Assembly: GCF_900184735.1 (NCBI RefSeq)
Contig: NZ_LT855405.1
Coordinates: 1-64,000 of the forward strand
Direction of reading: 5' to 3'
Origin: Paucisalibacillus globulus
GTDB taxonomy: Bacteria > Bacillota > Bacilli > Bacillales > Amphibacillaceae
Length of the DNA: 64,000 nt
Position numbers and translations under genes: made by a program. The notes beneath the pieces are model-generated. The model had not been told where the DNA came from. It ran no database searches and saw nothing but the letters and a program-made list of their open reading frames with translations. Each line of letters begins with the position of its first letter. Positions within the stretch are counted from its first letter, which is position 1. This document shows positions 18,186-26,451 of this stretch, one piece after another.

Positions 18186-18553
18186 CGTGCGAACATTTAC
18201 TTTCATAAATGACTAGACTATATCTTCACCCTCTAGTTTTCTAGTAAGGGCCGGGCACTTCGGATTCAGATGAATTTGCGGCTTCATCTTGCACCTACGA
18301 ATTTCATCACCATAGCATTTTGCATTAGGTGGTCTATTCTAGTCGTTGAACCTTCGCCAGGTTTTCACCACAGGCGCTTGGCTGCTGATTATCCAATCTT
18401 CCTTCTTTTAAACCCTTCACGTCTGCCGTTTCCAGCTGCGTTGTGGGGAACAAAGCTCTAAGGATTTCCCAGCAATTCACCCGGTCGTAATCGCTAACCG
18501 TTACCAGTTAGGACGACTGTGACTGTTACTGCTTAAGCAGCAGCTAAGTCATA
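18186..18553 (-). mobile_element. Group I intron in flagellin gene 4 (368 nt, no ORF)
   Basis: Same site, length and P-Q-R-S order as the other three. Practically identical to intron 3. Confidence 0.9.
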
Positions 18554-19315
18554 ATCCACGTCACGGATACGTGATTCTGCAGCTGTTAGGTTTTCTGAAG
18601 ATGCACCTAGGTTATTAATGGTATGTTCTAGGCGGTTTTGTACCGCTCCCAATGAAGACCTTTCAGATGATACAGATTTGATAGCCGCATCAATTGATTT
18701 CAATGATGCATCGAAGCCTGTTGTTGCGTTATCAAAACCAGCAGTAGTTGAGAATAGCTCGACGTCAATAGAATTTACTGTATGACCAGCTGTTCCTAAA
18801 TTACTTGCTTGCATATCATTTATTGTTATGCTTAATTGTTGACCTTCATTTGCTCCAATTTGGAAAGTAAGTGCTCCTGCTGAACCATCAAGTAAGTTCT
18901 TTCCATTGAATTGTGTTCTATTAGCAATACCATTTCCATTTGCGGTCCCAAGTTCATTAACTAAATTGTCAATTTCATCCTGAATAGCTTTTAATTCATC
19001 TCCACCTTGAGTACCAGTATTACCAGCTTGTACAGTGAGTTCACGCATACGCTGTAAAATTGCATGAGTTTCATTTAAAGCACCTTCAGCAGTTTGTATT
19101 AATGAAATTCCGTCTTGTGCATTCTTCGAAGCCATTTCTAACCCGCGGATTTGTCCACGCATTTTTTCAGAGATTGCTAGACCCGCAGCGTCATCTCCTG
19201 CTTTGTTAATACGAAGACCTGAAGAAAGTTTTTCTAAAGAATTTTGAGTTGCACCAGTGTTAACGCCTAATTGACGGTGTGCGTTAAGTGCTGAAATATT
19301 GTGATTGATAATCAT
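18554..19315 (-). CDS. hag: Flagellin 4, exon 1 (spliced to exon 2 at 18072-18185)
   Basis: 254 codons with canonical flagellin ends and a short variable domain (SAGALTFQIGANEGQQLSIT, then FSTTAGFDNATTGFDASL). The spliced product would be 291 residues. Its variable part is closer to flagellin 1 than to 2 or 3. It is the most upstream of the four, with its own SigD-type promoter (TAAA, 14 bases, GTCGATAT) and CsrA-type hairpin. Unspliced message stops at 18533. Confidence 0.93.
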
Positions 19316-19346
19316 ATTTTCCTTACCTCCATGTATTGTACTTTTT

Positions 19347-19370
19347 GTGAGTCACGTCCTTGTGTCTCAC
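19347..19370 (-). promoter_or_regulatory. CsrA-type leader hairpin of flagellin 4
   Basis: GTGAG...ACAAGGACGT...CTCAC on the minus strand. The five-base stem is perfect, with AGGA in the loop. Confidence 0.65.
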
Positions 19371-19423
19371 TTCTTAAATGTTTGGCCAAAACATTTACTA
19401 ACATCTATGATGTTGTACCTATT

Positions 19424-19449
19424 ATATCGACATAAAAAAAAGAAGTTTA
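19424..19449 (-). promoter_or_regulatory. SigD-type promoter of flagellin 4
   Basis: -35 TAAA, 14-base spacer and -10 GTCGATAT, the best SigD match in the window. Confidence 0.7.
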
Positions 19450-19535
19450 ATCTTTTTGGTAAAAAATTAATCTTTTAGAAGCAATATGTATCAAGACTCC
19501 TTTTAATAGTTTTAAAATCAAAAAAGCCCATGGCA

Positions 19536-20099
19536 CTACCCCATAGACTCCTCACCAACCAAACTATTAGACACCAACTTCCGCCGTCTATCAACCATTA
19601 CCCGATTCAAAATCTGATACAACAACTCCCGATCCTCATCAAACAAATTTGTAAACTGCACTCCATAACCAAATATGTCCCTTTCAGTATAAAGTTCCTT
19701 CCTAATAATTCTCCCTTTTAAGATAAACATACTATTCTTCAGAGAGAATCTGACCTTAATCATCAAGTCATCCGTCATTGGATATTCATGTTCACAGACA
19801 AATTTCACTCCACCAAGACTAATATTCTTCAATTCTGCATTAAAGAACTTAGGATTTAATTCCTCATTATCGACATCTAGAAATTCAATAAAGCAGTTAA
19901 CATCCTCCAAGTTAACTCGGAAGTTTTCTCTAAGATTTACCCCTGTAAAGGAAGGATATTTAGGAGTTTCTCTTTTTTCACTACTAACTACTGGTTCTTT
20001 TTCATTTTTTCTAAAAGATCGCTTCATTATTAAATATAAGGACAAAATTACTACAAGAATAATTCCAATAAGAATATATACCCATACCTTGTAATCCAA
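19536..20099 (-). CDS. Membrane-anchored PilZ domain protein (c-di-GMP effector)
   Basis: About 187 residues: one N-terminal transmembrane helix (VWVYILIGIILVVILSLYLI), a short linker, then a PilZ domain with the c-di-GMP contacts RENFR (RxxxR) and NISLGG (NxSxxG). In Bacillus, PilZ proteins such as YpfA/DgrA slow the flagellar motor when c-di-GMP is high. The location between flagellins and a c-di-GMP riboswitch supports a motility role. Start: a GTG at 20108 is too close to AGGAGG, whereas TTG at 20099 lies eight bases from it, so TTG is preferred. Confidence 0.85.
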   Translation of the reverse strand: MDYKVWVYILIGIILVVILSLYLIMKRSFRKNEKEPVVSSEKRETPKYPSFTGVNLRENFRVNLEDVNCFIEFLDVDNEELNPKFFNAELKNISLGGVKFVCEHEYPMTDDLMIKVRFSLKNSMFILKGRIIRKELYTERDIFGYGVQFTNLFDEDRELLYQILNRVMVDRRRKLVSNSLVGEESMG

Positions 20100-20149
20100 A
20101 TCTTGCACCTCCTATCCCCAAAGGTGGTATCCGAAAAGTTAGGTCCTCG

Positions 20150-20184
20150 CAACAAAAAAGGGAGAACCAAAGAAATGGTCCTCC
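20150..20184 (-). terminator. Riboswitch-controlled terminator before the PilZ gene
   Basis: GGAGGACCA pairs with TGGTTCTCC and is followed by CTTTTTT on the minus strand, between aptamer and gene. Confidence 0.85.
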
Positions 20185-20207
20185 ATTAAACTCCAGTCCC
20201 AGTTTTC

Positions 20208-20290
20208 TTCGGTAGCTAGGCTGCCATAACAATAGTGCTTTAGGCCCTTGGCTTTGCGTCCTTACCTTTCAGTAAGTTTGCCATTTTCGG
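20208..20290 (-). ncRNA. c-di-GMP-I riboswitch upstream of the PilZ gene
   Basis: Minus strand: GGCAAAC, TTACTGAAAGGTAA (GAAA-capped stem), GGACGCAAAGC, CCTAAAG, then a stem ending GCAGCCTAGCTACCG. A TATAAT -10 box (20313-20318) precedes it. An obvious intrinsic terminator follows, so control is at transcription termination. Confidence 0.93.
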
Positions 20291-20391
20291 TAAAACCTAT
20301 TTATTTAGTGCCATTATACTATAAATATTTCCATAATTCGACAAAATTTGATAAGAAAGTATTAATATTTTTCATTATTTAAATTTCGCCA

Positions 20392-20422
20392 ACAAAAAAA
20401 AGCATGCCGAAGCACGCTTTTC
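20392..20422 (-). terminator. Terminator of the pot operon
   Basis: AAAAGCGTGC, loop TTCG, GCATGCTTTT and a run of T on the minus strand after potB. Confidence 0.88.
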
Positions 20423-20432
20423 ATCTATAATA

Positions 20433-21284
20433 TTAAACTAATAACTTCCGATCCTTCCGACTAGTAAATCTCATAAAGATCATCAACGACAATAGCACCA
20501 ATATCATAAGTAGAAGTGAAAGTGCCGCACCAAGCTGCCAATTCATCTCCACTAAGAATGCATCCCGAATCACATTACCAACCATCAACAGTTTTCCACC
20601 TGTGAACAAGTCTGTCACAACGAACACACTAATAGCCGGGACAAACGTAATAATAAATCCTGCAAGAATTCCAGGGAAAGTCAAAGGTAGCGTTACATTT
20701 AAGAAAGTCCTCACCGGTCCTGCCCCTAAATCCTCTGCAGCATCCAAATACGTTTTATCCAACTGTTCAATAGAAGAATATATCGGCAATATCATAAATG
20801 GAAGGAACCCGTATACAAGGCCTAGGATAACTCCACCAGGAGAATACATCAACTGCAATGGTTCCTCGATAAAGCCAAGGTCCATTAAGAAGTTATTTAC
20901 GACACCCTGATTATTTAATAAAATAATCCAAGCATACAAACGAATCAGTAAGTTGGTCCAAAACGGTACCATCACTAATAACAACAATATGTTCTTCCAT
21001 TTACCAGCATTAGCAATGAAATACGCAAATGGATAAGCAATAACCAAACAAACCAATGTTGCAACAAATGCCCACCATACTGACTGCCATATTACTTTCG
21101 CATACAATGAACTGAATGCTGACGTATAGGCTTCTGTACTAAACTCGTAAATAATTGCGCCAAAGTCACCATTCGTTGTAAAACTAATCACCGCAATAAA
21201 GAGAACCGGAATGACTAAGAAAAGCGTAAGCCAGAATAAACTTGGGGATAACAATAAATAAGCTTTCTTAAAACTTCTTCTCAT
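20433..21284 (-). CDS. potB: Spermidine/putrescine ABC transporter permease PotB
   Basis: 283 residues, six transmembrane helices, with the EAA loop that contacts the ATPase (YLDAAEDLGAGPVRTFLNVT, then LPLTFPG). Best match is PotB-type: long N-terminal helix (LLSPSLFWLTLFLVIPVLF) and MVPFWTNLLIRLYAW. It forms the inner-membrane channel with PotC. It overlaps the potC stop by four bases (ATGA). It is last in the operon. Confidence 0.92.
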   Translation of the reverse strand: MRRSFKKAYLLLSPSLFWLTLFLVIPVLFIAVISFTTNGDFGAIIYEFSTEAYTSAFSSLYAKVIWQSVWWAFVATLVCLVIAYPFAYFIANAGKWKNILLLLVMVPFWTNLLIRLYAWIILLNNQGVVNNFLMDLGFIEEPLQLMYSPGGVILGLVYGFLPFMILPIYSSIEQLDKTYLDAAEDLGAGPVRTFLNVTLPLTFPGILAGFIITFVPAISVFVVTDLFTGGKLLMVGNVIRDAFLVEMNWQLGAALSLLLMILVLLSLMIFMRFTSRKDRKLLV

Positions 21285-22069
21285 TTCGCTTCTCCCCCTT
21301 TTCGCATCCTCAATCCAACCACAAATACTACAATAAACATAATCGCTATTATAATAGTAGAAAGTACGTTAACTTCTGGTGATACTCCTAGACGAACCAT
21401 TGAGTAAACGAGTACTGGAAGGGTATTATCTCCAGGCCCCAAGGTAAAGAATGAAATAACAAACTCATCAAGTGAAATTGTAAATGCTAGAAGTGCTCCA
21501 GCAAGAACCCCTGGGAAAATCAATGGGAATGTAACCTTCCAGAACGTTTGCCACTCATTTGCTCCTAGATCCTTAGCCGCTTCCTCCAATGAATTATCAA
21601 ACGATGACAATCTAGCAAGCACAACCAACATCACATACGAAATCGTAATTGCCACATGCCCTGGGACAGCCGTATTTAGCCCCAGTGACATATTCAACAA
21701 TCCATAAATCGCAAGCAACGCAACCGCAACAACGATATCCGGAATTACCACGGGTATATAGAATAGAAACTCCACTGACTTTTTCCCAATAAATGTGTAA
21801 CGATGCAGTGCTAGTGCTGCGAGCGTTCCTAAAATCGTTGAGATAATCGTTGTAATAACCGCTAAGTAAATACTGTTCATCGTAGCGCTTATCAATTGTT
21901 TATTTTGCAGAATGGATCCGTACCATTCCAGTGTGAATCCCGTCCATACAGTACCAAGCTTAGAATCATTAAATGAGAATATAACGACGAATATAATAGG
22001 AATATAAAAGAATAAAAAGACGAGTAGGGAAAACGAAAACAAAATCTTCTTCGTTCTAGGTCTCATCAT
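21281..22069 (-). CDS. potC: Spermidine/putrescine ABC transporter permease PotC
   Basis: 262 residues, six helices, with EAA loop LEEAAKDLGANEWQTFWKVT and the PotC-type start (FYIPIIFVVIFSFNDSKLG). Partner of PotB in polyamine uptake. A hairpin separates it from potD. Confidence 0.92.
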   Translation of the reverse strand: MMRPRTKKILFSFSLLVFLFFYIPIIFVVIFSFNDSKLGTVWTGFTLEWYGSILQNKQLISATMNSIYLAVITTIISTILGTLAALALHRYTFIGKKSVEFLFYIPVVIPDIVVAVALLAIYGLLNMSLGLNTAVPGHVAITISYVMLVVLARLSSFDNSLEEAAKDLGANEWQTFWKVTFPLIFPGVLAGALLAFTISLDEFVISFFTLGPGDNTLPVLVYSMVRLGVSPEVNVLSTIIIAIMFIVVFVVGLRMRKGGEAK

Positions 22070-22098
22070 TTTCCACCTACCTTCTTAAGAATACTGAT

Positions 22099-22158
22099 AG
22101 GGACAGTCCATCATCGTTCTAGCACAAAAACGCTTTAACGTGGTGAGGGACTGTCCCC
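22099..22158 (-). promoter_or_regulatory. Intercistronic hairpin between potD and potC
   Basis: A perfect ten-base inverted repeat, GGGACAGTCC and GGACTGTCCC, with a 38-base loop. No T-run. Similar GGGACA hairpins occur at 33553 and 62341. Confidence 0.75.
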
Positions 22159-22169
22159 CTAACATTTAA

Positions 22170-23240
22170 CTATTCAACCTTTGTTTCTTGGAACAAACGG
22201 TTCATTAATTGTGTACGGTCTGCATCAAGTGGAAGGTTCCACTCAGCACGCTTAATCACTTCTTCAGGGAAGTTTAAGCCAGGGCTGTTTTTAATATTGT
22301 CTGGTAAAATTTTCACTGCTTCTTCATTCGGATTTCCATAAGGAATGAATTCAGATAATTGTTTACTTACCTCTGGGCGAAGCAGGTAGTCAATAAATAC
22401 TTCGGCAGTGTACTTGTTCTTGGATGTTTTAGGAATAACCATCATATCCATCCAAGCAACACCACCCTCTTCAGGTAGTACAAAGTCAATATTCTCATTT
22501 TCTAACCAAGCTGTTGCAGCTGCACCAGAATAACCATGTGCAATCCAAGCTTCCCCGCTAACTAAGCGGTCAGATGGTGTTCCATCAAATGCTAATACAT
22601 TTGGTACTAACTCTTTCAGTTTATCGAATCCTTCTTGAAGTTGTTCTTCAGTAGGATCATTCATATCATTTCCTAATAATTGTTGAAGCATATTGGATAT
22701 TTCTTTTGATTCTTCTAGTAAAAGAACTTTTCCAGCATATTCAGGATTCCAAAGGTCTTCCCAGCTAGTAGGCGCTTCTTTTACGAATTCTTTATTATAA
22801 GCAATCCCGTCATATCCACCCATAAATGGAACAGAGTATTTATTGTCAGGATCAAAAGGTAGGTTATGCCATGCATCCCCGATATTTTCGTAGTTTGGAA
22901 TGCTATCAAAATCAATTTCTAATAGCAAGTCATTATCAGCCATCTGCTTTACATAATAGTCAGATGGAAAAACTAAATCATAAGCAACAGTACCACTTTG
23001 AACTTTTGTAAGCATTTCATGGTTTGAGTTGTATGTAGAGTACACAACATCTACCCCGAACTCATCTTCAAAACCATCTAGTACTTCCTGTGGAATATAT
23101 TCACTCCAGTTAAAAACGATCAGCTCATCACTTAATTCCTTATCTCCACCAGCGTTATCCGCGTCCTCATTATCAGAACCACATGCTGCTAGAAAAACGA
23201 TTAACATACTTAAAAGTGCAAATACAAGAAACTTTTTCAA
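22170..23240 (-). CDS. potD: Spermidine/putrescine-binding lipoprotein PotD
   Basis: About 356 residues. Lipoprotein signal peptide ending FLAACGS, then the PotD/PotF receptor fold (LIVFNWSEYIPQEVLDGFED, SDYYVKQMADND, SVPFMGGYDGIAYNKEF). It delivers polyamines to PotBC. Start: the ATG at 23261 has no ribosome site, while a TTG at 23240 follows TGGAGATGGGAAG, so it is preferred though not certain. Confidence 0.92.
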   Translation of the reverse strand: MKKFLVFALLSMLIVFLAACGSDNEDADNAGGDKELSDELIVFNWSEYIPQEVLDGFEDEFGVDVVYSTYNSNHEMLTKVQSGTVAYDLVFPSDYYVKQMADNDLLLEIDFDSIPNYENIGDAWHNLPFDPDNKYSVPFMGGYDGIAYNKEFVKEAPTSWEDLWNPEYAGKVLLLEESKEISNMLQQLLGNDMNDPTEEQLQEGFDKLKELVPNVLAFDGTPSDRLVSGEAWIAHGYSGAAATAWLENENIDFVLPEEGGVAWMDMMVIPKTSKNKYTAEVFIDYLLRPEVSKQLSEFIPYGNPNEEAVKILPDNIKNSPGLNFPEEVIKRAEWNLPLDADRTQLMNRLFQETKVE

Positions 23241-23270
23241 TACTTCCCATCTCCAATCCATTTTTTTATA

Positions 23271-24344
23271 TTATTTTTTTAGAACTACCGTATTTTTCGG
23301 ATTCCAGCTTACATACACATCATTAGTATTGGTTAATTCCTCGATATTATCATGGGATTCATGAATCGTAAGCTCTTTCCCATTTGGCATGGTGACTACT
23401 ATTTTCGTCACTGATCCAACATAAATTCTCTCTTTAAAGGTACCTTTTAGATTGATAGTCCCTTCAAACGGAACTGCGCTAGCCTTCATCTTTTCCGGTC
23501 GTACCGAAATAAATGCTTCTTCGTTTAGTGCGACATTCTGGCTATTCGGGATTTCAATCGTTTGACCTGAGAATTCCATGGTAGCCTTGTCACCATTGAT
23601 CGCGGTGACTGTCCCTTCGATGATATTGGTTTGACCAATAAAGTCAGCCACAAATCGTGTTGTTGGATTTTCATATATTTCACGAGGCAGACCGATCTGC
23701 TCGATTTTTCCTTTATTCATGACCACGATTCTGTCAGACATCGTTAATGCTTCTTCCTGATCGTGGGTTACATAGATAAACGTAATGCCCAATGTTTGTT
23801 GGAGGTGTTTTAATTCCAACTGCATTTGTTTACGTAGTTTTAAGTCGAGTGCTCCTAGTGGTTCATCCAATAGAAGGACCTTGGGATTGTTCACGATAGC
23901 ACGGGCAATGGCGATTCGTTGTTGCTGTCCACCACTTAGTTGCTTCGGTTTACGATTACCGTATTCCTCTAATTGAACAAGCTTCAGTGCCTTTGTCACA
24001 CGCTCTCTTATTTCGTCTTTACCTACTTTTTTCATCTTTAATCCGAATGCCACATTATCGTATACATTCATATGTGGAAATAAAGAATAGCTTTGAAACA
24101 CTGTATTAACTTCTCGTTTGTATGGCTCCATGTCATCGACTTGCTTGCCATTAAGTAGAATCTTTCCTGATGTTGGTTTTTCAAAACCAGCAATCATACG
24201 AAGTGTTGTTGTCTTCCCACATCCAGACGGACCTAGCAAAGTTAAAAACTCCCCAGCTCGAATATCTAGATTGATATCATCCACTACATTTGCTTCATCA
24301 AACTCTTTCGTTACATGTTCTAATTGCACCATCTGAACACTCAA
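23271..24344 (-). CDS. potA: Spermidine/putrescine ABC transporter ATPase PotA
   Basis: 357 residues: Walker A GPSGCGKTTT (residues 38-47), Q-loop, signature LSGGQQQR, Walker B VLLLDEP and H-loop VTHDQEEAL, then a C-terminal TOBE domain. TTG start with AGGAGG nine bases upstream. It is first in the operon, so the order is potA-potD-potC-potB rather than the usual ABCD. A possible structured leader lies at 24525-24620. Confidence 0.93.
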   Translation of the reverse strand: MSVQMVQLEHVTKEFDEANVVDDINLDIRAGEFLTLLGPSGCGKTTTLRMIAGFEKPTSGKILLNGKQVDDMEPYKREVNTVFQSYSLFPHMNVYDNVAFGLKMKKVGKDEIRERVTKALKLVQLEEYGNRKPKQLSGGQQQRIAIARAIVNNPKVLLLDEPLGALDLKLRKQMQLELKHLQQTLGITFIYVTHDQEEALTMSDRIVVMNKGKIEQIGLPREIYENPTTRFVADFIGQTNIIEGTVTAINGDKATMEFSGQTIEIPNSQNVALNEEAFISVRPEKMKASAVPFEGTINLKGTFKERIYVGSVTKIVVTMPNGKELTIHESHDNIEELTNTNDVYVSWNPKNTVVLKK

Positions 24345-24524
24345 ACTTCCATCCCTCCTTTAATCTTTCACTAGAGGTGGACAACCCTCTATGCTTCACG
24401 AGTCACTACCATAACAATTACTTTTTCCTTATGGCGTATAACTATACTAATGCCCGATAAATCGACAATATAAGCCTGCTATTTCATGCGCTTCATGAAA
24501 AAGAATGACAATCAGTCATAATTT

Positions 24525-24620
24525 TTGGCATTAAAAATACACCCTTCTCTACCAGGCAAAGGCATTGCATCACGCAAGCTGTCCTTACCCGTTGGGTGCG
24601 TACTGTTCGGTAAAACTATA
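24525..24620 (-). ncRNA. Possible structured leader RNA of the pot operon (unidentified)
   Basis: On the minus strand GCACCC/GGGTGT, TACC/GGTA and TTGC/GCAA pairs nest around GGGTAAGGACAGC, and a short hairpin ATGAC/GTCAT with TCTTTTT follows at about 24502-24520. This looks like an aptamer plus terminator, 180-280 bases before potA. I could not match it to a known riboswitch class. The rest of 24345-24930 holds no gene that I can see. Confidence 0.3.
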
Positions 24621-24948
24621 AGATATAAGATTACGAAATCAATAAATTAAATTTCTCTAAAAAGAGGCTTTCTGTCCTTTCCCCATTAATGTATGTAAGT
24701 CAACTAGTACATATCACTTTTTTGCTCTATTTATAGTTAATTCTCATTTCAACTACTTCTGCTAGTAGGAAAGATTATATAACTTTCCTATTTGCTAAAA
24801 AAAATATAGCAGTTTTTGTTCCGTAATTCAATAGTTTTTTTTAATAATTTATTTGTTTTATGTTCGTGTTAGAGAAAGTAGGTAACTTTTAGAAAGAGTA
24901 ACGCTTGTTTTGTTATATATTAACAAGATTTATGATATAATAAAGTAA

Positions 24949-25086
24949 GAAAACCGAGTGGCGGTAACCACTCGGTAGTAACAATTATAAACCGCATAAA
25001 GAGCGGTTGACCTCGGGAAAAGCATTATGTATAGTCTAGGATGGAAATAACCGCCACATCCTTTGGTCAGGGGGCGGTTATTTTCT
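24949..25086 (+). ncRNA. Type I antitoxin RNA, copy A
   Basis: Begins after an extended -10 promoter (TGATATAAT, 24933-24941). Opens with the strong hairpin CCGAGTGG/CCACTCGG, then AACCGC/GCGGTT, and ends at the terminator TAACCGCC/GGCGGTTATTTT, which overlaps the last codons of the convergent toxin gene. It overlaps the toxin mRNA 3' end and carries a GCGGTTGACC segment also found in the toxin leader. The same layout recurs at 28.2 and 31.4 kb. Assigned as antitoxin by arrangement. Confidence 0.8.
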
Positions 25087-25182
25087 GTTTATAAAGACGA
25101 TTACCGTTACAACCAGGGTTATAGCTGAAATTAAAGCAATATTGTATTGTACCAATAAGCTTAACGCCTCGTAAATCGTCAT
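25078..25182 (-). CDS. Holin-like type I toxin, copy A (34 aa)
   Basis: 34-residue peptide, MTIYEALSLLVQY then a hydrophobic helix, ending VIVFINRK. Size, single membrane helix and basic tail match the Bacillus holin-like (Hol_Tox/TxpA/BsrG-like) toxins, which damage the membrane when made in excess. GGGAGG lies seven bases before ATG but is buried in a hairpin with CCATCTCC, and GGGCGGTT near the 5' end can pair with AACCGCCCC after the stop. Both are known ways of keeping such mRNAs silent. Antisense RNA converges on the 3' end. Confidence 0.82.
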   Translation of the reverse strand: MTIYEALSLLVQYNIALISAITLVVTVIVFINRK

Positions 25183-25275
25183 GTTACCACCTCCCTTAAA
25201 AGGAGATGGTCAACCGCCCACCATGCTTATATAATTGTTATCTTAATTGTAACACTGTTAATCGCCAGTTATTTA

Positions 25276-25289
25276 AGAACAAACGTTCT
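25276..25289. promoter_or_regulatory. LexA (DinR)-like box upstream of toxin A
   Basis: AGAACAAACGTTCT contains the exact core GAAC-N4-GTTC and matches CGAACRNRYGTTYG at 12 of 14 positions. Centre is about 100 bases upstream of the toxin start. The same offset is seen in copy C. The remaining gene-free sequence to 25500 shows nothing else I can support. Confidence 0.45.
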
Positions 25290-25506
25290 AATCCAGCTTA
25301 CGAATTACTTCACGTTTCTTCATTCCAAACCCTCGGATCTAATTCTTCTTATCTATATAGCCAAACACCCATTCGATAAAGAAAGTTCGCGAATACTGTC
25401 ATTCACCACTTCTGTTATCTCATACTCTAAAAACAACAAGTTATACATACACACCATATTTATACTCAAATCACTGCCATAATGAAGAAAAAGGCGGTGA
25501 TTTTTT

Positions 25507-26451
25507 TTGTTGGAAATAAAAAATGTTAAAAAGCACTATAGAAAAGAGGTAGCCCTTGACCATGTTTCACTCACGATTCCAACAGGCTCTTGCTTTGGGT
25601 TAGTGGGTCCTAATGGTGCTGGAAAATCCACCTTATTAAAGATTTTGGCTTCTATTATCCAAGATTATCATGGTGATATACAACTAACTAAGAAGAATGA
25701 TCAACTAAAAAGGATAACTGGTTATGTACCTCAGGAGTTATGCCTTGAACAAACACTATCAACCATTGACAATTTATATTTTTTCGGAAAATTGTATGGA
25801 CTTAGTGGGAAGGAATTAAAGAAGCGAGCGACGGAAGTATTACACGATATTGGACTATCGAACCGATCAAAAGACAAAGTAATGCATTTCTCGGGTGGCA
25901 TGAAACGTCGTTTAAACATTGGTTGTGCACTCATGCATAATCCGGAGCTAATCATCATGGATGAACCGACTGTCGGGATAGACCCGCAATCGAGAAGGTA
26001 TATTTTCCAGATGATCCAAGGGTTGCAGAGTAAAGGTTGTACTGTTATATACGCTACGCATTACATGGAAGAGGTGGAACAGCTTTGTGATCAAATTGCT
26101 TTTATTGATCGAGGAAAAATTATTGAAACCGGATCAATTCCTAGTTTACTGCAAAAGTATGCCATTCCTTCCGTTTTTGCTAAAGCAAAAAATCATTTCC
26201 CCAATAAGATTGGCGAGTTTGGCAAGATCACAAAACGAAAGGATGGACACCTAATCAAAACTGACACTCCACTAGAAGTGATGGAGGAAATACTAACATG
26301 CTATAAAACAAACCCTAAAGACCTAGAGCGTTTGGAACTTGTCCAACCCCGGCTAGAGGATGTGTTCTTTACATTGACGGGTAGTGAGCTTCGAGAGGGA
26401 AATCCATCCATACGTCCAGAAAATACGATCAAACAGGAGGTTTATCAATGA
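25507..26451 (+). CDS. ABC transporter ATP-binding protein (ABC-2 type exporter)
   Basis: 314 residues: Walker A GPNGAGKST (residues 34-42), signature FSGGMKRR, Walker B LIIMDEP, H-loop YATHYMEE, plus a C-terminal extension of about 90 residues usual for ABC-2 exporters of drugs, lantibiotics or linearmycin-like compounds. Start is TTG at 25507 or 25510 after AGGCGGTGAT. It overlaps the permease gene by four bases. It forms one transcription unit with the permease, LytTR and DUF3021 genes. Confidence 0.9.
   Translation: MLEIKNVKKHYRKEVALDHVSLTIPTGSCFGLVGPNGAGKSTLLKILASIIQDYHGDIQLTKKNDQLKRITGYVPQELCLEQTLSTIDNLYFFGKLYGLSGKELKKRATEVLHDIGLSNRSKDKVMHFSGGMKRRLNIGCALMHNPELIIMDEPTVGIDPQSRRYIFQMIQGLQSKGCTVIYATHYMEEVEQLCDQIAFIDRGKIIETGSIPSLLQKYAIPSVFAKAKNHFPNKIGEFGKITKRKDGHLIKTDTPLEVMEEILTCYKTNPKDLERLELVQPRLEDVFFTLTGSELREGNPSIRPENTIKQEVYQ

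Larger units (their letters stand above)
17579..18595. repeat. Near-identical block, copy 2 (partner at about 16060-17078)
   Basis: Second copy of the flagellin/intron block. It joins the 5' part of flagellin 3 to the 3' part and intron of flagellin 4. Confidence 0.85.

Noticed and set aside
16753-18461. Two identical 63-residue open frames (16753-16944 and 18270-18461) on the plus strand
   Set aside because: They lie antisense within group I introns 3 and 4. Identity reflects the duplicated DNA, not a gene family.
24540-24620. c-di-GMP-I riboswitch on the plus strand (GGCAAA and ACGCAA are present)
   Set aside because: The GAAA-capped stem and the GGACGCAAAGC core seen in the three true copies are absent, and no gene follows for 900 bases.
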